Positions 1 through 6,530 are shown, numbered from the stretch's first letter. The stretch is DNA of 7,283 nucleotides from Bacteroidales bacterium (GCA_012838875.1 DUOL01000074.1:1-7283); one strand, 5' to 3'. Made by a program: numbers and translations. The notes: generated by a model from the letters alone, not told the origin.

Positions 1-50
1 GGAGCTTTGAAGAGCAAGGAGAAAAAGAGCGCCTTTAGAAGCTCCTTTTT
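1..50 (+). terminator. Possible intrinsic terminator at the left edge, perhaps overlapping the end of an upstream gene
   Basis: GGAGCTT at 1-7 is the exact inverted copy of AAGCTCC at 39-45, and five T residues follow at 46-50. That is terminator-like for plus-strand transcription entering from outside the window, but the loop is 31 bases and the stem may continue beyond the edge. In the third plus-strand frame, the bases up to a TAG at 36-38 read as the charged tail SFEEQGEKERL, which could be the C-terminus of an upstream protein. This is too short to prove. The minus strand gives a competing short reading frame, described under findings. Confidence 0.22.
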
Positions 51-68
51 CGACTATGCTATTCATAG

Positions 69-129
69 CTCCTTCCTGCGGACTTGGAGGCGGAGACCGA
101 CCCCGAGCGTAGCGAGGGGGCACGCCCGG
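69..129. repeat. GC-rich intergenic block, candidate dispersed repeat or structured RNA
   Basis: By hand count 45 of 61 bases are G or C, in strong contrast to the AT-rich DNA on its right (from 130 on) and to all other intergenic DNA here. It holds CCCC (101-104) facing GGGG (116-119) around a GAGCG/AGCGA core, GGCG (89-92) that can pair with CGCC (123-126), and a small GGG-CACG-CCC hairpin (118-127). I see no convincing codon structure. A dispersed intergenic repeat or a folded RNA fits best, but one copy alone cannot show it is repeated. The remaining bases up to the next promoter (130-244) are plain AT-rich spacer. Confidence 0.3.
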
Positions 130-244
130 ATAATAAATAAAAAAATAAACTTTATATACTTGAATGTTAGGTGATTAATGGAAATGGATTGACTTATTTT
201 GTGTTTAGTCGCTTGGTAGTGAATTATTATTGAAACAAAAAAAC

Positions 245-252
245 TATTTTTG
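245..252 (+). promoter_or_regulatory. Probable Bacteroidota -7 promoter box for the PBP gene
   Basis: TATTTTTG, followed by CA, matches the Bacteroidota sigma-ABfr -7 consensus TAnnTTTG. I find no good -33 TTTG at the usual spacing, so the assignment rests on the -7 box alone. Transcription would begin near 258, about 35 bases before the ATG at 293. This argues against any translation start upstream of the box. Confidence 0.5.
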
Positions 253-292
253 CAAAAGAAGATTTTTTCTTTTTATAAGTTTAATATGCTAC

Positions 293-2593
293 ATGAATAA
301 GAAGTTACAATTTTTTAAAAAGAGTAGTAAGATAAACAGTAAGAAAATTATAAAAATATTCTGGATGTTATATGCCGGATTTTTCCTCTTGCTTGTGTTG
401 CTCTTTTTCTTTATTTCACGAGGGTGGTTAGGTTTTATGCCTTCTTTCGAAGAGTTGGAAAATCCACGAACCAATTTGGCTACGGAAGTTTATTCGGAAG
501 ATGGTGAATTATTAGGCAAATATTATATTGAAAATCGTTCAAACTGCGATTATTCGGAGCTTTCGCCTATGTTATTAGAAGCTTTACTGGCTACGGAAGA
601 TATACGTTTTTATAAGCATTCGGGAGTGGATATTCGTGCTTTGCTCCGCGTAACTTCGGGCTTACTTACCTTCCAAAAGAAGGGAGGAGGAAGTACCATC
701 TCGCAACAGTTAGCCAAAAATCTTTTCCCTCGCGACCCGAATGCAGGAATAGTTAAATTGGTAATTACGAAACTCAAAGAGTGGGTTGTTGCGGCACGTC
801 TTGAACGAAGCTATTCCAAAAATGAGATTTTAGCGATGTATTTTAATACGGTCGATTTTGGAAGTAATTCCCTGGGAATTAAATCGGCTGCTGCTACCTA
901 TTTCAACAAACGTCCCATTGATTTGTCGGTAGAAGAGTCTGCGATGTTAGTGGGAATGCTTAAAGCGCCTACTCGTTTTAATCCGCGAAGAAATCCCGAA
1001 AACGCAATTCAAAGAAGAAATACCGTCTTGAAACAGATGGAAAAATATGATTATCTGACTCATACTGCTTTTGATTCAATTAAAGAGATTCCGATAGATA
1101 TTTCTCAATTTTCTGCACAATCTCACGTTTCCGGAAAAGCGACCTATTTTCGCGAATATTTGCGACTTTTTCTTAATGATTGGTGTAAGAAGAATCCCAA
1201 GGAAGACGGTACCTATTACGACATTTATAAAGATGGGCTAAAGATTTATACGACAATTGATTCTCGTATGCAGCAATATGCTGAAGAGGCTGTTTATGAA
1301 CATGTTTGCGAATATCTGCAACCTATGTTTTTCAATCATTGGAAAGGTCGGAAAAATGCTCCTTTTTTCAGAATCACAGAGGAGGAGACAGAGCGTATTT
1401 TAGTGTCAGCCATGAGACGTTCCGAAAGGTATGAAAATATGAGAGCTCAGGGCTTCTCCGAAAAAGAGATTCGCGAAGTGTTCGATAAACCCGTGAAAAT
1501 GAAAGTTTTCTCTTGGAACGGAATGAAAGATACGGTTATGTCTCCAATGGATTCTCTACGCTATATGAAGAGTTTTCTGCATTGCGGACTAATGGCAATG
1601 GACGTAAATAGCGGACATGTAAAAGCGTACGTGGGCGGCGTGAATTATCGTTATTTCCAATTTGATCATGTTAAATTATCGAAACGGCAAGTAGGGTCAA
1701 CCTTTAAACCTTATGTTTATACGGTAGCTATGCAAAATGGAGAGTATGACCCTTGTACGTTGGTTCCCAATGTTCCCGTTACTTTTGCTCCCGGCGATTG
1801 GGGCGTCATTGATTATTGGACACCACGTAACTCGGGAGATTACAAAGAGGGACAAATGCTACCGTTAAAGGAGGCTTTGGCACACTCATTAAATCATGTT
1901 TCGGCATTCTTGATGAAACAGTACGGACCGCAATCCGTTATTCAGTTAGTGCGTGCGATGGGTATGACCAGCGAAATTCCCGAAGTTCCGGCTATTTGTT
2001 TAGGGGCTTGTGAATTAACACTTTATGAACAGGTTGGAGCCATTAACTGTTTCCCAAATCAAGGAGTTTATGTAGAACCGATTTTTATAACAAAGATTTG
2101 CGACAAAGACGGAAACGTTATTTATTCGTTTACGCCGAAAACCAATGAGGCTATTGACCAAATCACGGCTTTTAAAACGGTGCGTTTGATGCAAGGGGTT
2201 GTAGATTATGGGACGGGTTGGAGTTTAAGAGGTAATAAATATCAACTCTCATTTCCGATAGCGGGGAAAACAGGAACAACCGACAATCAATCGGATGGTT
2301 GGTTTGTGGGATATACTCCGGTGCTCACTTGCGGTGTGTGGGTAGGTTGTGAAGATAGAGCCGCCCATTTTCGTTCCATTGCGTTGGGGCAGGGAGCTCG
2401 GACGGCATTGCCTGTTTTTGCACTGTTTATGAAAAAGTGTTATAACGACAAAGAACTCCCGTACCATAAAATGGTTGAAAATCCTAACAAATACCCGGGT
2501 TTGTATTTTCAACCCCCGCAAGCATACACAGGCGACCCGTCAGGATGTAATGAATCAACAAAAAAGAAAAAAACGTCCCATCAATTTGATTAA
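293..2593 (+). CDS. mrcA: Bifunctional class A penicillin-binding protein (PBP1A type)
   Basis: Polymerises lipid II into glycan strands and cross-links their peptides on the outer face of the inner membrane. Numbering is from the ATG at 293 (766 residues, within the usual class A range). A basic N-terminus (to about 19) precedes one membrane helix (about 20-42). The GT51 glycosyltransferase domain (about 60-235) has the E102-D-x-x-F-x-x-H109-x-G motif with catalytic Glu102, GGSTISQQ (about 132-139) and a downstream Glu171 in the R-x-x-x-YSKNEIL segment. The transpeptidase domain has SxxK as S469-T-F-K472, SxN as S532-L-N534 and KTGT at 659-662, all intact. The tail is Lys-rich (STKKKKTSHQFD). 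The frame is open back to a TTG at 230, but that start lies upstream of the -7 box and adds 21 residues with no family counterpart I know; ATG 293 is preferred. The product call is firm; the symbol follows E. coli usage, and ponA is equally defensible. Confidence 0.96.
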   Translation: MNKKLQFFKKSSKINSKKIIKIFWMLYAGFFLLLVLLFFFISRGWLGFMPSFEELENPRTNLATEVYSEDGELLGKYYIENRSNCDYSELSPMLLEALLATEDIRFYKHSGVDIRALLRVTSGLLTFQKKGGGSTISQQLAKNLFPRDPNAGIVKLVITKLKEWVVAARLERSYSKNEILAMYFNTVDFGSNSLGIKSAAATYFNKRPIDLSVEESAMLVGMLKAPTRFNPRRNPENAIQRRNTVLKQMEKYDYLTHTAFDSIKEIPIDISQFSAQSHVSGKATYFREYLRLFLNDWCKKNPKEDGTYYDIYKDGLKIYTTIDSRMQQYAEEAVYEHVCEYLQPMFFNHWKGRKNAPFFRITEEETERILVSAMRRSERYENMRAQGFSEKEIREVFDKPVKMKVFSWNGMKDTVMSPMDSLRYMKSFLHCGLMAMDVNSGHVKAYVGGVNYRYFQFDHVKLSKRQVGSTFKPYVYTVAMQNGEYDPCTLVPNVPVTFAPGDWGVIDYWTPRNSGDYKEGQMLPLKEALAHSLNHVSAFLMKQYGPQSVIQLVRAMGMTSEIPEVPAICLGACELTLYEQVGAINCFPNQGVYVEPIFITKICDKDGNVIYSFTPKTNEAIDQITAFKTVRLMQGVVDYGTGWSLRGNKYQLSFPIAGKTGTTDNQSDGWFVGYTPVLTCGVWVGCEDRAAHFRSIALGQGARTALPVFALFMKKCYNDKELPYHKMVENPNKYPGLYFQPPQAYTGDPSGCNESTKKKKTSHQFD

Positions 2594-2608
2594 TTAAATT
2601 AGAAAATA

Positions 2609-3337
2609 ATGAAGTTATCGATTATTATACCGGTATATAATGAAGAGAAGACAATAAATCTAATTTTAGATAAAGTTTTAGCCGTTGAACTTATTAATAA
2701 AATCGAAAAAGAGATTATATTAGTAAATGACTGTTCTACAGATAACTCTAAGCAGGCGATATTGGAATATATTGCTCAACATCCGAAAGAGGATATTAAG
2801 TTTTATGAACAGCCGAAAAATATGGGCAAAGGAGCAGCGTTGCATCGTGGTTTTGATGAGGCGAAAGGCGATTATGTCATCATTCAAGATGCTGATTTAG
2901 AATATGACCCTAATGAATACAATCTATTGCTTCAGCCTGTCGTTGATGGTTTTGCAGATGTTGTGTACGGCTCTCGTTATATAGGTGGAAAACCGCACAG
3001 AATCCTCTTTTATTGGCACACCATCGGAAATAAATTCTTAACAAGCCTCTCTAATATGTTCTCTAATTTGAATTTATCCGATATGGAGACTTGCTATAAA
3101 TTGTTTCGAACCGATATTATTCAATCCATCTATTTTAAAGAAAAGCGTTTCGGTTTCGAGCCCGAAGTTACCGCCAAACTTGCACGTTTTAAAAATATTA
3201 GAATTTACGAAGTGGGAATTTCGTACTATGGGCGAACTTTCGAGGAAGGGAAGAAAATCGGGTGGAAAGATGGGTTTAGAGCAATATTTTCTATCCTAAA
3301 ATACAATATTTTTTCAAGAAAATATTTAAAAGATTGA
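2609..3337 (+). CDS. Family 2 glycosyltransferase, DPM1/polyprenyl-phosphate sugar transferase-like
   Basis: A 242-residue GT-A fold enzyme that transfers a sugar from a nucleotide sugar, in this subfamily often to a polyprenyl phosphate at the inner face of the membrane. Visible motifs are the N-terminal strand IIIPVYNEE (5-13), VNDCSTDNS (39-47), NMGKG (71-75), the metal-binding D94-A-D96, GSRY (121-124), the D158-METCYKLFR segment and FGFEPEV (181-187). The C-terminal part (about 202-232, with YYGRTFEEGKK) is characteristic of the bacterial DPM-like clade. No transmembrane helices follow the catalytic domain, so it is a compact soluble or peripheral form, unlike longer GtrB/ArnC-type enzymes. 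It starts 15 bases after the PBP stop with no promoter visible between, so the two are probably co-transcribed. Donor and acceptor cannot be told from sequence; a role in envelope glycan or lipid-carrier synthesis is inference. No clear Shine-Dalgarno precedes the ATG. Confidence 0.9.
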   Translation: MKLSIIIPVYNEEKTINLILDKVLAVELINKIEKEIILVNDCSTDNSKQAILEYIAQHPKEDIKFYEQPKNMGKGAALHRGFDEAKGDYVIIQDADLEYDPNEYNLLLQPVVDGFADVVYGSRYIGGKPHRILFYWHTIGNKFLTSLSNMFSNLNLSDMETCYKLFRTDIIQSIYFKEKRFGFEPEVTAKLARFKNIRIYEVGISYYGRTFEEGKKIGWKDGFRAIFSILKYNIFSRKYLKD

Positions 3338-3338
3338 T

Positions 3339-3369
3339 TTTATCACTTTTTTCTTTTTTTGTATCTTTG
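3339..3369 (+). promoter_or_regulatory. Promoter of parC
   Basis: TATCTTTG at 3362-3369, followed by CA, is an exact TAnnTTTG -7 box. A TTTA at 3339-3342, one mismatch from the TTTG -33 element, lies exactly 19 bases upstream. The pair sits directly after the glycosyltransferase stop codon (3335-3337). It would give a start near 3375 and a leader of about 40 bases, so parC probably has its own transcript, with or without read-through from the PBP operon. Confidence 0.65.
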
Positions 3370-3415
3370 CACTGAAAAAATATTTAATTAAATACTCGAG
3401 TTATAACTTACGAAA

Positions 3416-6157
3416 ATGGATGAAGAGAGAGGTAATGTAGAACAATCTGAAGAACAATTCATTGATAATTCCGATAAAACTTTGGAAGAGTACAATTTGC
3501 ATAAAATTGTACATGTTCAAAGCATGTTTGAAAAGTGGTTTTTGGATTATGCTTCGTATGTAATTCTTGACCGCGCACTGCCCGATGTTTATGATGGCTT
3601 AAAACCTGTTCAACGTAGAATTTTACATTCTATGGACGAGTTGGAAGACGGACGATATAATAAAGTTGCCAATATAGTCGGTAATACCATGAAGTATCAC
3701 CCGCACGGAGATAGGTCCATCGGTGATGCTATTGTGCAGTTGGGACAAAAGGAGTTCTTGATTGACACGCAAGGGAATTGGGGAAATATTTTCACGGGTG
3801 ATCCGAGTGCCGCACCACGTTATATCGAAGCACGACTCTCTAAATTTGCTCTTGAAGTTGCCTTTAATCATAAAACAACTTCTTGGCAATCCTCTTATGA
3901 CGGAAGGAATAAAGAACCTATTTTATTACCCGTTAAGTTTCCCTTGTTGCTGGCTCAAGGAGTGGAAGGGATTGCTGTGGGGCTTTCCACGCAAATACTT
4001 CCGCACAATTTTAATGAACTTATTGATGCCTCTGTTGCTATTTTAAAAAACAAATCTTTTGAAATTTATCCTGACTTTCCGACCGGTGGTTCTATTGATA
4101 TTTCTAAATATAATGACGGGACGCGGGGTGGGAGAGTGCGAAATCGGGCGAAAATCTCTATTTTGGACGCCAAAACGCTACTCATCTCTGAACTTCCTTA
4201 CGGTACCAATACGGCAAAATTGATAAAAGATTCGCGCAAATCAATTACCAGTGCCGTAGATAGTGGAAAGTTGAAAATTAAAAAAATTGATGATAATACC
4301 GCCGAAACCGTTCAAATAATTCTTCATTTACAAGCCGGCGTCTCACCCGACCAAACCATAGACGCATTGTATGCCTTTACAGATTGTGAAATGTCCTATT
4401 CACCCAATGCATGTGTTATATATAATGGAAAACCGGCTTTCCTTACCGTAAAAGAAATCTTGCAAATTAATACGCATAATACGGTAGAATTACTTAAAAA
4501 AGAGTTGCAAATTCAACTTCAAGAGCTTGAAGAGCAGTGGCATTGGATTTCATTAGAAAAGATATTTTTTGAGCAAAGAATATATAAAGAATTAGAAAAA
4601 GATACGAAAAATTGGGAAGAACAGTTGAAAAATATTGAAACCGCTTTTGACCCTTACCGTTCGCAGTTTAAAAAGGAAATTACACGTGACATGGTTCTTA
4701 AATTGTGCGAAAAACCGGTTCGTAAAATTTCTAAATTCGATATTAAAAAAGCAGAAGAACAAATTGCTAATATTGAAACGAATATTGATGAAGTTAAAAA
4801 TCACTTAGCACATATTATTGATTATTCAATTCGCTATTTCCTAAATCTTCAAAAAAAATACGGGAAGAATTATCAACGGAAAACGGAAATTAAAAGCTTC
4901 GATACCATCGATGCAACCGCTGTTGCTGTCGCTAACCTTAAATTGTATGTTAATAAAAAAGAGGGCTTCGTAGGTACAAACCTGAAACGTGACGATGAAC
5001 TTGAGTACGTGTGTGACTGCTCGGATATTGACGAAATTATTGTTTTTGGAGAAAATGGTAAATTTGTAGTCTCCAAGGTTTCGGAAAAACAGTTTATCGG
5101 GACCAATATTCTCCACGTTGATGTATTTAGAAGAAATGACGATAGGACTATTTATAATATGATATATTCGGACGGGAATAATGGGCGGGCTATGGTCAAA
5201 CGTTTTGCAATCGGTGGAGTTATTCGTGATAGAGAGTATGACCTGACAAAAGGTAAGTCGGGGTCGAAAGTGCTTTATTTTACGTCGAATCCCAATGGAG
5301 AAGCCGAAAAAGTAAAAGTTTATCTGAAAGCAAAGCCGAAATTGAAAAAACTGCAATTTGAGTTTGATTTCAGTTCTATTGCGATTAAAGGTAGAACAGC
5401 ACAAGGAAATATCTTATCACGAAACCCTGTCAGAAAAGTTGAGTTGAGCGAAAAGGGAATTTCAACATTGAGCGCTATTAAAATCTACTTCGATGATATT
5501 GTAATGAAACTCAATATCGAAGAACGAGGGGAATTACTCGGTTCTTTTAAAGAGGATGATAAGATTATTTCTATCTATCAATCAGGGTATTACCGAATTA
5601 CCGGCTACGACTTAATTACTCATTTTGATGATGACTTAATCTCTATCCGAAAATTCAATCCTAAAATGATTGTATCTCTCATCTATCTCAACAAAAAGGA
5701 AGGAAAATATTTTGTAAAACGATTTAATCCTGAACTATCAGAGAAAAAAGTAGATATTTTACCGAACGGAAAAGAATTTGAGTTGGTTGAGGTTACCACA
5801 GAGATGTTGCCGCAGCTCGAAGTGAATTTTTACAAAAAGAACAAAGACGAAGTGGAGATGGAAGTGATTTCAGTGTCGGACTTTGTTTCCGTAATGAACA
5901 TAAAAGCCAAAGGAAAACGACTCAGTTACGGAACCATAAAAAAAGTGAGTTTTATTGAACCGCTTCCTTATGAAGATGAGGAGGATGACGATACGGATAG
6001 TTACGAAGAAATGGAAACGGAACAGGAGTGCGTAGACAACATTGACGAAGCCGTTGCGAAAGAGGTTTTTGAACATATTGAAATCGAAGAAAAAGAAAAA
6101 AAGAAACCTTCTACAGATAAAGAAAAGGGAGAACAGCAGCAGTTAGAGATTTTTTAA
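3416..6157 (+). CDS. parC: DNA topoisomerase IV subunit A (ParC)
   Basis: The DNA-cleaving subunit of a type IIA topoisomerase, which with ParE decatenates and relaxes chromosomes. It has 913 residues. The winged-helix cleavage core includes the HPHGD segment (95-99) and the active-site pair Arg135-Tyr136 in SAAPRYIEARLS; Tyr136 forms the covalent link to DNA. The GIAVGLST segment (185-192) carries Ile186, equivalent to the DNA-bending Ile of the family. A tower and long coiled coil follow (about 355-480, many Glu/Lys/Leu heptads). The C-terminal region (about 500-850) has beta-pinwheel-like strands, including KGRTAQGNILSRNPVRKVEL, but no GyrA box (QRRGG-K/R-G); this is why I call it topoisomerase IV rather than gyrase. 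The last 60 residues are an acidic then Lys/Glu-rich disordered-looking tail ending QQQLEIF. Position 100, equivalent to GyrA Ser83, is Arg. parE is not in the window, so the partner cannot be checked. Confidence 0.93.
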   Translation: MDEERGNVEQSEEQFIDNSDKTLEEYNLHKIVHVQSMFEKWFLDYASYVILDRALPDVYDGLKPVQRRILHSMDELEDGRYNKVANIVGNTMKYHPHGDRSIGDAIVQLGQKEFLIDTQGNWGNIFTGDPSAAPRYIEARLSKFALEVAFNHKTTSWQSSYDGRNKEPILLPVKFPLLLAQGVEGIAVGLSTQILPHNFNELIDASVAILKNKSFEIYPDFPTGGSIDISKYNDGTRGGRVRNRAKISILDAKTLLISELPYGTNTAKLIKDSRKSITSAVDSGKLKIKKIDDNTAETVQIILHLQAGVSPDQTIDALYAFTDCEMSYSPNACVIYNGKPAFLTVKEILQINTHNTVELLKKELQIQLQELEEQWHWISLEKIFFEQRIYKELEKDTKNWEEQLKNIETAFDPYRSQFKKEITRDMVLKLCEKPVRKISKFDIKKAEEQIANIETNIDEVKNHLAHIIDYSIRYFLNLQKKYGKNYQRKTEIKSFDTIDATAVAVANLKLYVNKKEGFVGTNLKRDDELEYVCDCSDIDEIIVFGENGKFVVSKVSEKQFIGTNILHVDVFRRNDDRTIYNMIYSDGNNGRAMVKRFAIGGVIRDREYDLTKGKSGSKVLYFTSNPNGEAEKVKVYLKAKPKLKKLQFEFDFSSIAIKGRTAQGNILSRNPVRKVELSEKGISTLSAIKIYFDDIVMKLNIEERGELLGSFKEDDKIISIYQSGYYRITGYDLITHFDDDLISIRKFNPKMIVSLIYLNKKEGKYFVKRFNPELSEKKVDILPNGKEFELVEVTTEMLPQLEVNFYKKNKDEVEMEVISVSDFVSVMNIKAKGKRLSYGTIKKVSFIEPLPYEDEEDDDTDSYEEMETEQECVDNIDEAVAKEVFEHIEIEEKEKKKPSTDKEKGEQQQLEIF

Positions 6158-6171
6158 ACTGTCCGGTTTTT

Positions 6172-6231
6172 GTTCCTATACAAATAAATTCACATATTAT
6201 ATTTGTAAAAATGGAACGGTCAGTCTTTTTT
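6172..6231 (+). terminator. parC: Possible parC terminator: long imperfect hairpin then T run
   Basis: GTTCC (6172-6176) pairs with GGAAC (6213-6217). Inside it, TACAAATA (6179-6186) pairs perfectly with TATTTGTA (6200-6207), separated by a 13-base loop. A run of seven T residues follows at 6225-6231. This could end the parC transcript 15-75 bases after its stop. The stem is AT-rich and the T run begins eight bases after it, so it is an unconventional terminator. The downstream arm also contains a TATATTTG promoter-like octamer (6198-6205), an alternative explanation. Confidence 0.3.
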
Positions 6232-6244
6232 AAAGATATCTTTA
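6231..6244. repeat. Perfect 14-base palindrome
   Basis: TAAAGATATCTTTA reads the same on both strands, with no spacer. Such a site could bind a dimeric regulator, but in AT-rich DNA a palindrome of this length can also occur by chance, and there is no confident promoter beside it. Confidence 0.3.
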
Positions 6245-6299
6245 TAAATTATTACTATGAAAAAAATAGCGATACAAATATCGATAAAAAATCCCATTT

Positions 6300-6328
6300 T
6301 TTTATTTATAATGCAAATATAAATAAAA
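6300..6328. repeat. AT-rich inverted repeat, 11-base arms
   Basis: TTTTATTTATA (6300-6310) and TATAAATAAAA (6318-6328) are exact inverted copies around the 7-base loop ATGCAAA. Read on the minus strand, the centre gives TATATTTGCA, a -7 promoter-like box at 6321-6314, pointing toward a 25-codon hydrophobic frame. The arms contain only A and T, so function is uncertain. Confidence 0.35.
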
Positions 6329-6381
6329 TAATTAATTTACCTGCCTTTATAACTTTCTGAATTGAATTTTTGAATTTACTT

Positions 6382-6399
6382 TGTCCCGATTCTGTCCCG
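6382..6399. repeat. Pair of TGTCCCG direct repeats, 11-base period
   Basis: TGTCCCG occurs at 6382-6388 and again at 6393-6399, separated by ATTC. The 11-base period, about one helical turn, places both copies on the same face of the DNA. They lie 58 bases beyond the 3' end of the tRNA gene and are GC-richer than their surroundings. A protein-binding site or a remnant of an integration event is possible; no integrase gene is present. Confidence 0.4.
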
Positions 6400-6413
6400 T
6401 TAAGGGTTGTGTG

Positions 6414-6455
6414 AAACGCTAATGCCTTACGTATATAATGGTTTTAGCGTTTTTT
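6414..6455 (+). terminator. Hairpin with T tail between parC and the convergent tRNA
   Basis: AAACGCTAA (6414-6422) pairs perfectly with TTAGCGTTT (6444-6452), and three further pairs (6424-6426 with 6440-6442) form after one mismatch. The right arm runs into a T tract at 6450-6455, giving intrinsic-terminator form for plus-strand transcription. On the minus strand the same hairpin begins one base after the tRNA 3' end and ends in TTTCAC, so it could also stop the tRNA transcript, though less typically. Confidence 0.5.
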
Positions 6456-6456
6456 G

Positions 6457-6530
6457 TGGCGGGAACGAGATTTGAACTCGTGACCTCCGGGTTATGAATC
6501 CGACGCTCTAACCAACTGAGCTACCCCGCC
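6457..6530 (-). tRNA. tRNA with CAU anticodon, most likely elongator tRNA-Met
   Basis: The minus strand folds as a full 74-base cloverleaf. The acceptor is GGCGGGG with TCCCGCC (one G-U pair), the D arm GCTC/GAGC with a 9-base loop, the anticodon stem TCGGA/TCCGG around loop TTCATAA (anticodon CAT in DNA), the variable region AGGTC, the T stem ACGAG/CTCGT with loop TTCAAAT, and discriminator A. The 3' CCA is not encoded (the next bases are CAA), so it must be added enzymatically. It lacks the three consecutive G-C pairs in the anticodon stem and the 1-72 mismatch of initiator tRNA. A tRNA-Ile2, whose CAU is modified to lysidine to read AUA, cannot be fully excluded by eye. Confidence 0.95.

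Larger units (their letters stand above)
6158..6456. other. Gene-poor AT-rich gap between parC and the tRNA
   Basis: This 299-base stretch separates parC from the tRNA, which is transcribed toward it. I can support only short elements: an imperfect long hairpin (6172-6217), a perfect 14-base palindrome (6231-6244), an AT-rich inverted repeat (6300-6328), a 7-base direct repeat (6382-6399) and a hairpin with T tail (6414-6455). Two short overlapping frames exist, 49 codons on plus (6211-6360) and 25 codons on minus (6297 down to 6220). Neither has homology I recognise, and both have the amino acid make-up expected from AT-rich DNA. Confidence 0.6.

Noticed and set aside
230..292. TTG start adding 21 residues to the PBP
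   Set aside because: A promoter box lies inside the extension and ATG 293 gives a normal class A PBP N-terminus.
2249..2521. 90-codon minus-strand frame inside the PBP gene
   Set aside because: It lies opposite the conserved transpeptidase KTGT region and is best read as a shadow.
3762..4046. 94-codon plus-strand frame inside parC
   Set aside because: It is an alternative frame wholly within the conserved ParC cleavage domain and has no features of its own.
4841..5404. 187-codon open frame on the minus strand inside parC
   Set aside because: It is antisense to a well-conserved gene, has a residue mix typical of complement reading, and no recognisable domain.
3416..6157. Labelling the type IIA subunit as gyrase A
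   Set aside because: No GyrA box is present, and the overall form fits Bacteroidota ParC better.
6157..6171. AAAC/GTTT mini-hairpin with T tail directly after the parC stop
   Set aside because: Four pairs, mostly A-T, around a 6-base loop are too weak to call a terminator.
6457..6530. Initiator tRNA-fMet
   Set aside because: The first base pair is G-C rather than mismatched, and the anticodon stem lacks three consecutive G-C pairs.
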